Origin: Caldalkalibacillus mannanilyticus JCM 10596
Lineage (GTDB): Bacteria; Bacillota; Bacilli; Caldalkalibacillales; JCM-10596
Direction: 5' to 3'
Length of the DNA stretch: 44,369 bases
Assembly: GCF_000615945.1 (NCBI RefSeq)
Contig: NZ_BAMO01000041.1
Coordinates: 1-44,369, forward strand
A program made the position numbers and the translations under genes. The notes beneath the pieces were generated by a model. That model was not told where the DNA came from. It saw only the letters and a program-made list of their open reading frames with translations, and did no database searches. Shown in pieces: positions 17,870 to 28,111 of the stretch. Within the stretch, counting starts at the first letter, position 1. Each line of letters opens with the position of its first letter.

Positions 17870-18465
17870 AGCTACAGGGAAAAACGATTGGGTTCGGATT
17901 AACGGGATCACATTGTACATTTGAAGAAGTGATGCCAGAGATGCAAAAGTTAAAGGATGCTGGAGCAAGGGTCATTCCGATTGTCACTCACACACTGCTT
18001 ACCACAGACACAAAATTTGGGAAAGCTGATGATTGGGTAGCAAAAATCAAAGAAATTACAGGAGAAGAGATTATCGATTCGCTCGTCAAGGCAGAACCAT
18101 TAGGTCCTTCTAAACTATTAGATGTTATGTTGATCGCACCCATGACAGGGAATTCGACCTCCAAGCTGGCAAATGCACTTACAGACAGTCCGGTTCTTAT
18201 GGCAGCCAAAGCACAGATGCGCAATCTAAAGCCGGTTGTTTTGGCTATTTCCACCAATGATGGACTTGGATTAAATGCAGCCAATGTAGCGAAGCTGATG
18301 TCAGCAAAAAATATTTATTTTGTCCCATTTGGTCAAGATGCTCCAGATAAAAAGCCAAATTCGCTTGTGGCAAGAATGGAGTTAATTAAAGAAACCTGCG
18401 AAAATGCCTTAGAAGGTCGACAACTTCAGCCAATGATAGTAGAAAAATATAGATATATGCAGTAA
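17866..18465 (+). CDS. dpaB: Dipicolinate synthase subunit B
   Basis: SpoVFB is the flavoprotein-like second subunit of dipicolinate synthase. The 199-residue protein has the Dfp-type flavoprotein fold signatures IGFGLTGSHCTFEEVMP and LDVMLIAPMTGNSTSKLANA, and it is full length for the family. It overlaps dpaA by ATGA, indicating translational coupling, and has GGAGGAAAC upstream. Its substrate comes from the asd, dapG and dapA genes directly downstream. Confidence 0.96.
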   Translation: MKLQGKTIGFGLTGSHCTFEEVMPEMQKLKDAGARVIPIVTHTLLTTDTKFGKADDWVAKIKEITGEEIIDSLVKAEPLGPSKLLDVMLIAPMTGNSTSKLANALTDSPVLMAAKAQMRNLKPVVLAISTNDGLGLNAANVAKLMSAKNIYFVPFGQDAPDKKPNSLVARMELIKETCENALEGRQLQPMIVEKYRYMQ

Positions 18466-18510
18466 AATGAAATAATAATTTATCTACTTGATTTGGGAAG
18501 GGGTCTTAAC

Positions 18511-19545
18511 ATGAGTCAAAAAACATTTCATGTTGCTGTTGTTGGAGCAACGGGAGCTGTAGGTCAACAAATGCTGAACACATTATCAGAGCGTAATTTT
18601 CCAATAGGAGAGTTATCTCTTTTAGCATCTGCGCGTTCTGCTGGTCAAACGATTGAATTTAAAGGGGAAAACATCACCATCAAGGAAGCGACTCCAGAAG
18701 CTTTCGAAGGCGTTGAGATTGCTTTATTTAGTGCAGGAGGAAGTATCAGTAAGAAGCTAGCTCCAGAAGCAGTGAAAAGAGGTGCGGTCGTAATAGACAA
18801 TACCAACGCATTTAGAATGGAAGAGGGAGTGCCACTTGTCGTACCAGAAGTGAATCCTGAAGATATCGCCTTGCATAAAGGGGTTATTTCCAATCCTAAC
18901 TGCTCAACCATTCAAATGGTTGTAGCATTAAAACCGCTAAAAGATCGTTATGGCTTAAAAAAGATTATTGTTTCGACGTACCAAGCTGTTTCTGGTGCTG
19001 GGAATGTAGCCATGGATGAGCTTGTCAGACAAACAAAAGCAGTCATTAATAAGGAAGAGTTCACTCCAGAAATATTACCGGTTGGTTCTCTTGAGAAGAA
19101 ACATCAAATCGCTTTTAATGCCATTCCACAAATCGATGTGTTTCAAGAAAATGGATTTACCTTGGAAGAAATGAAAATGATCAATGAAACGAAGAAAATA
19201 ATGCATGATCAAAGCTTGGAGATTGCCACAACATGCGTAAGAATCCCTGTCTTAACAGGACATTCGGAATCAATATATATTGAATTAGAGCAAGAAGTAA
19301 ATCTAGATGAAGTAAGAAAGCTATTATCAGAAGCACCTGGAGTGATCTTAGAGGATAACCCAGCAGAACAGCATTATCCACTTGCGACTCGAGCATCAGG
19401 TAGACCTGAGGTTTTTGTAGGGCGTCTACGTAAGGATCTTAACAATCCTAAAGGTCTTCATATGTGGGTTGTATCTGACAATCTATTAAAAGGTGCTGCA
19501 TGGAACAGTGTTCAGATTGCAGAGAAATTCATTGAGGGATTGTAA
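18511..19545 (+). CDS. asd: Aspartate-semialdehyde dehydrogenase
   Basis: This NADPH-dependent enzyme reduces aspartyl phosphate to aspartate semialdehyde, the branch point to lysine, diaminopimelate, dipicolinate, threonine and methionine. The 344 residues include the Rossmann motif VVGATGAVGQQML, the catalytic cysteine in NPNCSTIQMV and the QAVSGAGN segment. The start is ATG 18511 with AAGGGG upstream; an in-frame ATG at 18493 precedes the ribosome site and is rejected. It is followed by dapG and dapA in the same order as B. subtilis. Confidence 0.96.
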   Translation: MSQKTFHVAVVGATGAVGQQMLNTLSERNFPIGELSLLASARSAGQTIEFKGENITIKEATPEAFEGVEIALFSAGGSISKKLAPEAVKRGAVVIDNTNAFRMEEGVPLVVPEVNPEDIALHKGVISNPNCSTIQMVVALKPLKDRYGLKKIIVSTYQAVSGAGNVAMDELVRQTKAVINKEEFTPEILPVGSLEKKHQIAFNAIPQIDVFQENGFTLEEMKMINETKKIMHDQSLEIATTCVRIPVLTGHSESIYIELEQEVNLDEVRKLLSEAPGVILEDNPAEQHYPLATRASGRPEVFVGRLRKDLNNPKGLHMWVVSDNLLKGAAWNSVQIAEKFIEGL

Positions 19546-19578
19546 TCTGATTATTTATAGATGGAGTGAGTTGATCGA

Positions 19579-20805
19579 ATGAAAATCGTTGTTCAAAAGT
19601 TTGGTGGGACCTCACTAAGAAGTGAGGAAACACGTTCAAAAGCGATTCACCATATCAAAAAGGCATTAGGGGAAGGGTATCATGTTGTTGTGGTGGTTTC
19701 CGCCATGGGCAGACAAGGAGAGCCATATGCTACAGATTCACTGCTTCAGCTCCTAAAGGAGAATGGAAATGCTATTTCACCAAGAGAACAAGATCTCCTG
19801 GTTAGTTGTGGTGAAATTATTTCGAGTACCATCTTTACTAGTTTATTGAATACAGAAGGAATCTCTGCTGTAGCCTTTACAGGAAAAAATGCTGGCATCT
19901 TAACGAATGATGAATATGGTCAGTCACAAATCTTATCTATTGATCCAACAAATATAGTAAGCCAACTGAAAAATAACAGAGTGGTTGTTGTTTGTGGATT
20001 TCAAGGAGTAACAGTAGATGGGGAAATGACCACCTTGGGTCGTGGGGGAAGCGATACGTCCGCTACGGCACTTGGAGCTGTGCTAAATGCAGAATATGTA
20101 GATATTTTTACTGATGTAAATGGAGTCATGACAGCAGATCCAAGGATTGTTGAAGATGCTACACATTTGCAATCCGTTACGTATAACGAAATATGTAATT
20201 TAGCTCATCAAGGTGCCAAAGTTATTCATCCTCGAGCTGTGGAAATTGCGATGCAACATCAAATACCGATTCGAGTTCGTTCAACAATGTCTGATGATGC
20301 AGGTACACTCATCACTTCCCTTCAACATATTGAATTTGAAGGGAAGGTAAATGATCGATTGATTACAGGGATAGCCCAAGTACCACATTTAACACAAATT
20401 AAAGTGATGGCTAAAGAAGGAGAATACGATCTTCAGTTGAAAGTATTCAAGTCGATGGCTGAGAATAAAATTAGTGTTGACTTTATTAATGTGAATCCAC
20501 TTGGTGTTGCTTATACCGTATTTGATGAAGTAGCGAACAAAGCTATTGAGATTTTGGAGTCTATGGGATATACTCCTATTGTACAACGTCACTGCGCTAA
20601 AGTGTCTACTGTAGGAGCAGGGATGGCAGGAGTGCCAGGTGTTATGGCACATATTGTAGAAGCTTTGACCTCGGAAGATATTCATATTCTACAATCTGCT
20701 GATTCTCATTCAACCATCTGGGTTCTAGTCAAAGAAGAGGATATGGTCAGAGCTGTCAGAGCTTTACATCACAAATTTGGTCTGCATAAAATCAATCAGG
20801 TTTAA
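19579..20805 (+). CDS. dapG: Aspartate kinase, DapG type
   Basis: This enzyme phosphorylates L-aspartate, the first step of the aspartate pathway. The 408-residue protein has the kinase signature VQKFGGTSL at its N-terminus, GRGGSDTSATALGA in the active site and two C-terminal ACT domains (from about residue 260). B. subtilis DapG is the isozyme feedback-inhibited by meso-diaminopimelate and is encoded in this same position beside asd and dapA. The start is ATG 19579 with a weak GGAGTGAG ribosome site. No lysine riboswitch is visible upstream. Confidence 0.95.
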   Translation: MKIVVQKFGGTSLRSEETRSKAIHHIKKALGEGYHVVVVVSAMGRQGEPYATDSLLQLLKENGNAISPREQDLLVSCGEIISSTIFTSLLNTEGISAVAFTGKNAGILTNDEYGQSQILSIDPTNIVSQLKNNRVVVVCGFQGVTVDGEMTTLGRGGSDTSATALGAVLNAEYVDIFTDVNGVMTADPRIVEDATHLQSVTYNEICNLAHQGAKVIHPRAVEIAMQHQIPIRVRSTMSDDAGTLITSLQHIEFEGKVNDRLITGIAQVPHLTQIKVMAKEGEYDLQLKVFKSMAENKISVDFINVNPLGVAYTVFDEVANKAIEILESMGYTPIVQRHCAKVSTVGAGMAGVPGVMAHIVEALTSEDIHILQSADSHSTIWVLVKEEDMVRAVRALHHKFGLHKINQV

Positions 20806-20848
20806 TGTAAGCTATCAGTGATGTTAGTACATGAAAGGGGAATTTCAA

Positions 20849-21711
20849 GTGGGTTTTGGTCGATTATTAACAGCCATGGTTACAGCATTTGATGCTAATC
20901 AGAAGTTAGATTTAGCCAGACAAACCAAAGTGATTGAACATTTAATTCAAACAGGAACAGAGTCCCTTGTCGTTGCTGGCACGACAGGTGAATCTCCGAC
21001 ACTCAGTAAAGAGGAAAAAATCGAGCTGTTTAAGCATTCTGTAGCTGTTGCTAAGGGAAGAGTTAAAGTAATTGCAGGTACAGGATCGAACAACACGGCA
21101 GAGTCTGTTGTTCTTACTAAACAAGCTGAAGAAGCTGGAGTTGACGGGATTATGCTTGTCAATCCATATTACAACCGTCCTAGCCAGGAAGGACTATTTC
21201 AACATGTTAAAACCATAGCAGAGAGTACATCACTCCCGATTATGTTATATAATATTCCAGGCCGCTCAGCTGTGAATATGACAGCCGAAACGGTGAGTCG
21301 TTTAGCTACAATCCCTAATATAAAAATGATGAAAGAAGCGAGCGGTGACTTGGGACAGATTACGGAGATCATTCGCAACACGCCTGATGACTTCATTGTA
21401 TATAGTGGGATGATAATTTAACGCTGCCTATTTTATCTATTGGGGGTCATGGGATCGTAAGCGTGTCCTCACATGTGATAGGAAGTGAAATGAAGGAAAT
21501 GATTACACTATTCCTTGAAGGGAAAGTAGATGAAGCCAGTCACCTTCACCAAACACTATATCCAAAATGCAAGGCTTTATTTTCGGCACCTTCACCAGTG
21601 CCAGTAAAAAGAGTATTATCACATATTGGGATAGAAACTGGACCTGTTCGACTTCCGATGGTTTCATTAACAGAAGAGGAAGAAAAGAACGTTTTACAGG
21701 CATTTTTATAA
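20849..21711 (+). CDS. dapA: 4-hydroxy-tetrahydrodipicolinate synthase, frame-shifted
   Basis: DapA condenses pyruvate with aspartate semialdehyde. The TIM-barrel features are GRLLTAMVTAFD, VAGTTGESPTL, the catalytic tyrosine in MLYNIPGRSAVN and the Schiff-base lysine in MMKEASGD. The frame breaks at GGG 21407-21409: it reads YSGMII and stops at 21421. Restoring a fourth G gives YSGDDNLTLPILSIGGHG and continues to 21711, for a normal length of about 287 residues. Because dapA is usually essential for cell-wall diaminopimelate, a sequencing error is likely. I chose GTG 20849, eight bases after AAAGGGG; the ATG at 20831 lies ahead of that site. Confidence 0.93.
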
Positions 21712-21734
21712 ATGAAAAAGTTCAAATTCTAGTG

Positions 21735-21769
21735 AAAAAGCTTCCATAGCAGGGAATGGGGGCTTTTTT
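21735..21769 (+). terminator. Intrinsic terminator after dapA
   Basis: AAAAAGCTTCC pairs with GGGGGCTTTTT around a 12-base loop, followed by more T. Confidence 0.8.
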
Positions 21770-21849
21770 CATTTTTTGAGTGGATATTTTTTGGTCGATT
21801 ACAAAAAATAAAACATAGTGAAATGTCGAATTCTCATCTAACAATAAAC

Positions 21850-21879
21850 TTGTCTTTCTTAAATTTCATCATGTATAAT
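21850..21879 (+). promoter_or_regulatory. Sigma-A promoter for RNase J
   Basis: TTGTCT, 18 bases, then a perfect TATAAT. It follows the dapA terminator and lies about 65 bases before the RNase J start codon. Confidence 0.72.
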
Positions 21880-21945
21880 ATGTAGAAGTGGAATGGTGCG
21901 GTTAAATGAATGATTATTTTACAGAACATAGGAGGAAGTATTCAA

Positions 21946-23613
21946 TTGTCTAAACAAAACCAACCAAAATTAAACATTTTTGCCTTGGGCGGCGTGGGCG
22001 AAATTGGTAAAAATATGTATGTAGTAGAGTACGATCAAGACATTATTGTTATTGATGCTGGTCTTAAATTTCCAGAAGAAGACATGTTAGGAATTGATAT
22101 TGTCATTCCAGATATTACTTACTTAGTCGAAAATAAAGATCGTGTGCGAGCTATTATCATCACACATGGACATGAAGATCATATAGGTGGACTACCTTAT
22201 GTGTTAAAACATCTTAATGTTCCGATCTATGCCACCAAATTAACTTTAGGAATTATTGAAGAAAAACTTAAAGAAGCCAATTTATTAAACCAAACCAAAC
22301 GCATCCTCATTCATTCCAACAGCAGACTTAAGTTTGGCAGCTTTAGGGTATCATTCTACAGTACGAATCATAGTATCCCTGATGCAGTAGGAGTATGCCT
22401 TGATACACCAGAAGGATTAATCGTACATACTGGAGATTTCAAGTTTGATTACACCCCCATTAATGATGAATTAGCTGATCTTGGAAAGATGGCTGAGATG
22501 GGTGCAAAAGGGGTTTTAGCCTTACTTTCTGATAGCACAAACGCTGAAAGACCTGGTTATACAAGGTCAGAAAAAGAGGTTGGACGTACGATCTCTGAAC
22601 ATTTTCGCAAAGCCAATGGAAGAATTATTGTAGCTACATTTGCTTCGAATATTCATCGTATTCAAAATGTATTTGATGCCGCATTGGAATATGGCAGAAA
22701 AATAGCGATTGTCGGAAGAAGTATGGCTAATGTTGTGCGTATTGCCATGGATTTAGGTTACTTACATGGAGCGCCTGACCTTATTATTGAACCTGACCAA
22801 ATTAATAAGCTTGATGCAGAAAAAATATGCATTCTTTCCACTGGGAGTCAGGGCGAACCAATGAGTGCTTTAACCAAAATGGCTCGTTCCACTCATCGTC
22901 AAGTGGAGATCTTACCAGGAGATACCGTTATTTTTGCGGCTACTCCAATTCCAGGAAATGAAAAACTGGTTTCGAGAACGATTGACCAGCTGTTTAAAGC
23001 AGGGGCGCATGTCATCTATGGTGATGAAAATGTGCATGTATCTGGACATGGAAGTCAGGAGGAGCTTAAGCTGATGCTGAACCTGATGAAGCCGAAATTC
23101 TTTATCCCAATCCACGGCGAATATCGAATGCTTCGTCAGCATGGTAAGCTAGCTGAAGCGACAGGAGTTAATCCTGAGAATATCTTGTTAATTGATAATG
23201 GCGATGTCGTTGAAATTAGTCAGGGGCAGGCTAGAATAGGAGCGAAGATTCCGGCAGGAAATGTCCTTATTGATGGTTTAGGGGTAGGCGATGTAGGAAA
23301 TATCGTCCTTCGTGATCGTAAGTTATTATCTCAAGATGGCATTTTAGTGGTTGTAGTTACCCTAAGCAAACAAAATGGAACGATTATTTCTGGCCCTGAT
23401 ATCATTTCTAGAGGTTTTGTGTATGTTAGGGAGTCTGAGGAGCTAGTCGATGAAGCCATTAAGCTGGTCACATCTACTCTGAGTCGTTGTATGAGTGAAA
23501 ACAACAGTGAATGGTCTACATTGAAAACAAGTGTACGTGAAGAACTTGGAAGATTTCTTTATGATCAGACCAGAAGAAGACCAATGATTTTACCGATTAT
23601 TATGGAAGCATAA
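21946..23613 (+). CDS. rnjB: Ribonuclease J (RnjB-like)
   Basis: A metallo-beta-lactamase/beta-CASP ribonuclease of 555 residues with endonuclease and 5'-3' exonuclease activity in its family. The zinc motif HGHEDHIGG, the downstream HTGDFKFD, the beta-CASP segment and the C-terminal HGEYRML / HVSGHGS are all present, and the length is normal. Bacteria of this group usually carry RnjA and RnjB; the position after dapA matches B. subtilis rnjB (ymfA). I chose TTG 21946, preceded by GGAGGA. The frame extends to 21910, but that ATG has no ribosome site. A strong promoter and a terminator make it monocistronic. Confidence 0.92.
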   Translation: MSKQNQPKLNIFALGGVGEIGKNMYVVEYDQDIIVIDAGLKFPEEDMLGIDIVIPDITYLVENKDRVRAIIITHGHEDHIGGLPYVLKHLNVPIYATKLTLGIIEEKLKEANLLNQTKRILIHSNSRLKFGSFRVSFYSTNHSIPDAVGVCLDTPEGLIVHTGDFKFDYTPINDELADLGKMAEMGAKGVLALLSDSTNAERPGYTRSEKEVGRTISEHFRKANGRIIVATFASNIHRIQNVFDAALEYGRKIAIVGRSMANVVRIAMDLGYLHGAPDLIIEPDQINKLDAEKICILSTGSQGEPMSALTKMARSTHRQVEILPGDTVIFAATPIPGNEKLVSRTIDQLFKAGAHVIYGDENVHVSGHGSQEELKLMLNLMKPKFFIPIHGEYRMLRQHGKLAEATGVNPENILLIDNGDVVEISQGQARIGAKIPAGNVLIDGLGVGDVGNIVLRDRKLLSQDGILVVVVTLSKQNGTIISGPDIISRGFVYVRESEELVDEAIKLVTSTLSRCMSENNSEWSTLKTSVREELGRFLYDQTRRRPMILPIIMEA

Positions 23614-23632
23614 GCCATTCAAGGATTTTTTG

Positions 23633-23673
23633 AAGGTCGTATCTTAGTTTATTCTGAGATATGACCTTTTTTC
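23633..23673 (+). terminator. Intrinsic terminator after RNase J
   Basis: AAGGTCGTATCTTAG pairs with CTGAGATATGACCTT around a six-base loop, ending in a T run. Confidence 0.88.
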
Positions 23674-23771
23674 TTTATTTTTTTCATTAAAATGAAGGTC
23701 AATTCAGTTTTTTCTTTGTATGGTTTTTATCCACCTACAGATAATAAGAGGTAGAAAAGGAGGAATGTACT

Positions 23772-24514
23772 TTGGAAAAACAGAATCCAGCACCTGAAGT
23801 AGCCCCTCAAGAGAAAGGGGTGAAACCTGGCGGAGTAATGGAAAAAATCCAGCATCTTGGAACCACAAACGTTCCAACGATGGAAAGCTCCATTCACTGC
23901 TTAACAATCATAGGCCAAATTGAAGGGCATTTACAGCTCCCACCTCAAAATAAAACGACAAAGTATGAACATGTCATTCCACAATTGGTAGCTGCTGAAC
24001 AAAACCCTAAAATTGAAGGAGTTCTTATTATCTTAAATACTGTAGGTGGAGATGTTGAGGCTGGGCTAGCTATAGCTGAGATGATTTCTACATTATCTAA
24101 ACCGAGTGTAGCCATTGTTTTGGGAGGCGGACATAGTATTGGAGTTCCGATCGCTGTTGCTGCCGACTATTCTTTTATTGCTGAAACGGCTACAATGACC
24201 ATTCATCCGTTCGATTGACGGGTCTTGTCATTGGGGTTCCTCAAACGTTTGAGTATTTAGATAAAATGCAAGAGAGAGTGGTCAGTTTTGTGACAAGGCA
24301 CTCTAACATTTCGGATGAGGACTTTAAGAATTTAATGTTCAAAACAGGAGATTTGGCAAGAGACATCGGTTCAAATGTTGTCGGAATGGATGCTGTTAAA
24401 TTTGGTTTAATCAATGAAGTGGGCGGACTTGGAAATGGAATAAAAAAATTAAATGAATTAATTGCAGAACATAAAGAGAAAGGAAATCTAAATGATGATG
24501 GGGTGTTACAATGA
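23772..24514 (+). CDS. tepA: TepA, ClpP-like protease/translocation-enhancing protein, frame-shifted
   Basis: TepA is a ClpP/crotonase-fold serine protease-like protein reported to help protein export and to act in spore outgrowth. The first part has [34 protein letters not shown] and the Ser-containing [14 protein letters not shown]. The frame breaks near 24209: it reads IHPFD and stops at 24218. Restoring one G (CCGG) gives [15 protein letters not shown], in phase with the remaining part through 24514, for about 247 residues. The start is TTG 23772 after AAGGAGG. The stop overlaps ylzJ by ATGA. Confidence 0.92.
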
Positions 24515-24732
24515 TCATGTATTCGGCTATTCCTTTAGAGCTTGTTTTAGCTGGTTATGATGATTTTAATCCCGTGTATGAAGAAATTGAACACGAAGGG
24601 ATTAACATGCTGATAGAACCTGTGGGACCATATCAAGGTAAAATTGTTCGTCTATTGAGTTGTAATCCTCAAGACTATCTTCATTCCTCATACTCACCAG
24701 GGACAGTGATTCATTTTCGAGCGAGCCATTAG
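24511..24732 (+). CDS. ylzJ: YlzJ-like protein
   Basis: A 73-residue protein matching the YlzJ family found between tepA and ftsK/spoIIIE in Bacillales. Recognisable parts are [13 protein letters not shown] at the start and a middle segment with [12 protein letters not shown]. No enzymatic motif is visible and the function is unknown. The start overlaps the tepA stop, so it is probably translated with tepA. A terminator follows about 40 bases later. Confidence 0.85.
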   Translation: MIMYSAIPLELVLAGYDDFNPVYEEIEHEGINMLIEPVGPYQGKIVRLLSCNPQDYLHSSYSPGTVIHFRASH

Positions 24733-24773
24733 AGAACTAGTCCAAACTCATCATTATATGCTATACTATGAGG

Positions 24774-24805
24774 AAAATAGCCAATATAAGAGTTGGCTAT
24801 TTTTT
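24774..24805 (+). terminator. Intrinsic terminator after ylzJ
   Basis: AAAATAGCCAA pairs with TTGGCTATTTT, followed by T residues. Confidence 0.85.
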
Positions 24806-24835
24806 CTCTGAGCAAAAAAACTTATTAGTTACTGT

Positions 24836-24902
24836 GAAAGCTTCCTTTAAAGAAGGCCCGGACGACATGACATCTTCGAAAGGGCTTCGATAGAAGCTTT
24901 TC
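24836..24902 (+). other. Structured leader upstream of ftsK, possible attenuator
   Basis: The outer stem pairs GAAAGCTTC (24836-24844) with GAAGCTTTT (24893-24901). The inner stem pairs GAAGgCCC (24852-24859) with GGGCTTC (24882-24888), one G bulged. CTTC and GAAG boxes recur (24841, 24852, 24874, 24885, 24893), so alternative hairpins such as CTTC-GATA-GAAG are possible. A short T run follows. I do not recognise a known RNA family. Confidence 0.4.
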
Positions 24903-24934
24903 TTATTGGAATAAACAAAGTGGAGGTGAAATGA

Positions 24935-27358
24935 TTGAGTCGAAGAAGATCTCAGAAGAAGTCAAAAGCAGCAACAACCTTTAAGCGAACTCTTATCTTT
25001 GAACTGTATGGTCTAACTTTTTTAGCATTATCGATTATTGCTCTGGTTCAGCCGGGTGCTGTGGGGCAAGCCTTTCGTAGTATTTTTCGTTTCTTTGCAG
25101 GATCATGGGACTTTATTATTCCATTATATATGTTAGGTATTGCTGTTTTTATCATGATCAAAAGAACATGGCCAAAGATATGGAGCTTCCGTCAATCAGG
25201 AATCCTGATCATTTGCAGCGCTATTCTGATTCTAAGCCATATTAGCTTGGTACAGGCAATCACGGCGGATGGAAGATTTGCAGACCAATCCATACTTGGA
25301 TTGACGTGGGAACTATATAAAGCAGACCTTTCGGCTGAGGCCCCTATTGTTGATTTAGGAGGCGGAATGGTTGGAGCTCTATTTTATAGTGGACTCAATC
25401 TTTTATTCGATACAATGGGCTCTAAAATCATTGTTTTCTTTCTTATTCTTATAGGACTTTTACTCATCACAGGAAAATCTTATACGGATATGATCCTCGC
25501 CTGCAAAGAGAGATGCCTTGCCATTGTTCAATGGGGAAAGAACAAGAGAAAACAGTATAAGAAGATGATAGAAGAGGAGAAAAAAGATACTGAGGGAGAA
25601 ACACAAAACAACACGAGCTCTCAACAGCCACAGGAGGCAAAGCAGGTGCAAAAGGGGGCGAACCTATCCTCGAATGACATACAAGGCTCTGACGAACAAG
25701 GTATTGGTCATACAGAGGTTCCTGTAAGTGACCAAAATATTAAATCTGCTAGTCCCCCTAAACCATTAGTGATTCACGATTTTACCGAGGTTGCCTATAG
25801 CCAGGGTCAAATACAATTTCCTGAGCTAGAGCAAGGTAAGCAGCAGGAAGAGATGGAAGAGAGTAAATTGGATGAAACGTTGTTGGTAGAGGCGATGCAT
25901 GGTGAACTCACGGATGACGTAGAGGAAGAGCATTATCAGTTACCTGCCTACTCTTTATTACATAAACCATCACGAAAAACAATGACGGAGAAGAAGGATC
26001 TATTAAGTACGGCAAAGAAATTAGAGCAGACATTGCATAGCTTTGGGGTACAGGCTAAGGTTACTGATGTTCATCGCGGTCCAGCTGTGACTCGTTATGA
26101 AGTGTATCCAGATGTAGGAGTTAAGGTGAGTCGTATTGTTAATCTGACGGATGATATTGCCTTAGCCTTGGCAGCGAAAGGGATCCGTATTGAAGCGCCA
26201 ATTCCAGGGAAATCAGCCATAGGAATTGAAGTGCCTAACGAAGATGTATCAATGGTTTCATTACGAGAGGTTCTCGAAAGCTCACGATACCATGAATCAG
26301 ACTCTAAACTTAGTATTGCTTTGGGTCGTGACATTTCTGGTGAACCCATCGTGGCTCAACTAAATAAAATGCCACATCTATTGGTTGCTGGTGCAACAGG
26401 AAGCGGGAAAAGTGTATGTATTAATGGGATTATTGCCAGTATACTGTACAAAGCAAAGCCACATGAAGTCAAGCTCATGATGATTGATCCTAAAATGGTT
26501 GAACTGAATGTATACAATGGGATTCCGCACTTATTAGCTCCCGTTGTCACTGACTCAAGGAAAGCCTCTATTGCTCTGAAAAAAGTGGTATCTGAAATGG
26601 AGAGAAGATACGAGATTTTTTCTCAGAGCGGAACCAGAAATATTGAGGGATACAACGACTTAATCCAGAGAGAAAACCTGCTTCAGCCTGAAGCGAAAAA
26701 ACCTCTGCTGCCGTTTATTGTCGTTATTGTGGATGAGCTAGCTGACTTAATGATGGTTGCTCCAGGCGATGTTGAGGATGCGATCTGTCGTTTAGCTCAG
26801 ATGGCTAGAGCGGCTGGAATTCACCTCATTATTGCCACTCAACGTCCTTCTGTTGATGTTATCACAGGAGTGATTAAGGCGAATATTCCTTCTCGAATTG
26901 CCTTTGGTGTTTCATCTCAAGCGGATTCCAGAACCATTCTTGATATGGGTGGAGCAGAGAAGCTATTGGGAAGAGGAGACATGCTTTTCTTACCAGTGGG
27001 AGCTTCTAAGCCTCAACGGGTGCAAGGGGCATTTGTATCGGATGATGAGGTTGAACAAATAGTTAGTTATTGTATCGAGCAACAAAAGGCAAAATATCAA
27101 GATGAAATGATTGTCCATGAAATTGAAGAAGTAGGAAAAAAATCTGATATTGTTGACGATCTATATCAGGAGGCGGTTGAACTTGTTGTGCATCAAGGGA
27201 CAGCATCCGTTTCCATGCTCCAAAGAAGGTTTCGAATTGGCTATACGAGAGCGGCGCGTTTGATTGATGCGATGGAGGAAAATGGAATTGTGGGACCTTA
27301 TGAAGGAAGCAAGCCTAGAGATGTTTTAGTTTCAAAAGAAGAAAGTAATATCTCATAA
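24935..27358 (+). CDS. spoIIIE: DNA translocase FtsK/SpoIIIE
   Basis: This hexameric ATPase pumps DNA through the septum; in spore formers SpoIIIE moves the chromosome into the forespore. The 807-residue protein has N-terminal membrane helices within about residues 20-190, an acidic glutamine-rich linker (about 200-330), the alpha/beta motor with Walker [10 protein letters not shown] and [11 protein letters not shown], and a C-terminal gamma winged helix ([21 protein letters not shown]) that recognises oriented DNA sequences. The position downstream of tepA and ylzJ supports spoIIIE rather than sftA. The start is TTG 24935 after GGAGGTGA; the nearby ATG 24931 is in another frame. Confidence 0.95.
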   Translation: MSRRRSQKKSKAATTFKRTLIFELYGLTFLALSIIALVQPGAVGQAFRSIFRFFAGSWDFIIPLYMLGIAVFIMIKRTWPKIWSFRQSGILIICSAILILSHISLVQAITADGRFADQSILGLTWELYKADLSAEAPIVDLGGGMVGALFYSGLNLLFDTMGSKIIVFFLILIGLLLITGKSYTDMILACKERCLAIVQWGKNKRKQYKKMIEEEKKDTEGETQNNTSSQQPQEAKQVQKGANLSSNDIQGSDEQGIGHTEVPVSDQNIKSASPPKPLVIHDFTEVAYSQGQIQFPELEQGKQQEEMEESKLDETLLVEAMHGELTDDVEEEHYQLPAYSLLHKPSRKTMTEKKDLLSTAKKLEQTLHSFGVQAKVTDVHRGPAVTRYEVYPDVGVKVSRIVNLTDDIALALAAKGIRIEAPIPGKSAIGIEVPNEDVSMVSLREVLESSRYHESDSKLSIALGRDISGEPIVAQLNKMPHLLVAGATGSGKSVCINGIIASILYKAKPHEVKLMMIDPKMVELNVYNGIPHLLAPVVTDSRKASIALKKVVSEMERRYEIFSQSGTRNIEGYNDLIQRENLLQPEAKKPLLPFIVVIVDELADLMMVAPGDVEDAICRLAQMARAAGIHLIIATQRPSVDVITGVIKANIPSRIAFGVSSQADSRTILDMGGAEKLLGRGDMLFLPVGASKPQRVQGAFVSDDEVEQIVSYCIEQQKAKYQDEMIVHEIEEVGKKSDIVDDLYQEAVELVVHQGTASVSMLQRRFRIGYTRAARLIDAMEENGIVGPYEGSKPRDVLVSKEESNIS

Positions 27359-27427
27359 AAAAATATGGTATTATAATTTATGAGGTGTGAATGTAAATAT
27401 ATATTACCTACGGAGGAGATCAATCCC

Positions 27428-27928
27428 ATGCCCAGATTTCAATTGAAAGAAACATGTGAACGTACTCATACTTTACTAAAAAAAATTTCTGCCCAAATCG
27501 AGCAATACTTGAATCAGGTCACGCTACAATCACTTATGGATCAAAATAGCGATGCAGACGACAAAGTAGAAGAATATTATAAGGGATATCTACAAGATCT
27601 CAGACACTTGCTTGTGAATTGTGAGAACACATTTGAAAAGATTGGAGTCGCTTTACGTCGAGCTCAATTTAATACGGAGTTTGCTGAAGAATCTCTATAC
27701 CAGGCTTATCATTCATGTGTTAATCAGTTTTTTTACCCTCAAAATGAATCTTATGAAGAAGATGGGCGCCATTCCTATACAGGTCGAGATGCTATTATTT
27801 TTAAATACGAAACAAATCCAGATTTAAAAAAACTAACGTTAGATCTATCTAAGGTATTTGAAGAGTTAAGAGATGATCTTATGTATTACGAAACTGACTA
27901 CGTGACAAAAAAGAGAATGAAGAGATAA
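27428..27928 (+). CDS. YpuI-like (DUF3907) protein
   Basis: A 166-residue, mostly helical, charged protein. The N-terminus (MPRFQLKETCERTHTLLKK) and the later HSYTGRDAIIFK segment resemble the YpuI/DUF3907 family of Bacillales, whose function is unknown. I make this family match from memory only. I chose ATG 27428, nine bases after GGAGGAG; the longer frame from 27380 precedes the ribosome site. In B. subtilis ypuI lies elsewhere, so its place between ftsK and ymfF is a local difference. A strong terminator follows. Confidence 0.68.
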   Translation: MPRFQLKETCERTHTLLKKISAQIEQYLNQVTLQSLMDQNSDADDKVEEYYKGYLQDLRHLLVNCENTFEKIGVALRRAQFNTEFAEESLYQAYHSCVNQFFYPQNESYEEDGRHSYTGRDAIIFKYETNPDLKKLTLDLSKVFEELRDDLMYYETDYVTKKRMKR

Positions 27929-27956
27929 TCGTTTCATCCATCAAGCATCCTAGAAT

Positions 27957-28013
27957 GGAAATCACCTTATCCCACTAGATCACAAGAACGAAAAGTGGAG
28001 AGGTGATTTTTTT
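27957..28013 (+). terminator. Intrinsic terminator after the ypuI-like gene
   Basis: AAATCACCT and AGGTGATTT form the outer stem, with CCACT and AGTGG paired inside, followed by a long T run. Confidence 0.8.
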
Positions 28014-28041
28014 GCTTTTTTTACTAAGAAATGGTTACAAT
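28012..28041 (+). promoter_or_regulatory. Candidate sigma-A promoter for the ymfF operon
   Basis: TTGCTT, 18 bases, TACAAT. It overlaps the tail of the preceding terminator and lies about 70 bases before ymfF. The -35 is weak. Confidence 0.4.
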
Positions 28042-28111
28042 ACATAGTAGTTGAATAAACTATATGAATACGTAAATTTAATAGCTCATAAGAAAGGAAG
28101 TGAGTCGGAGG

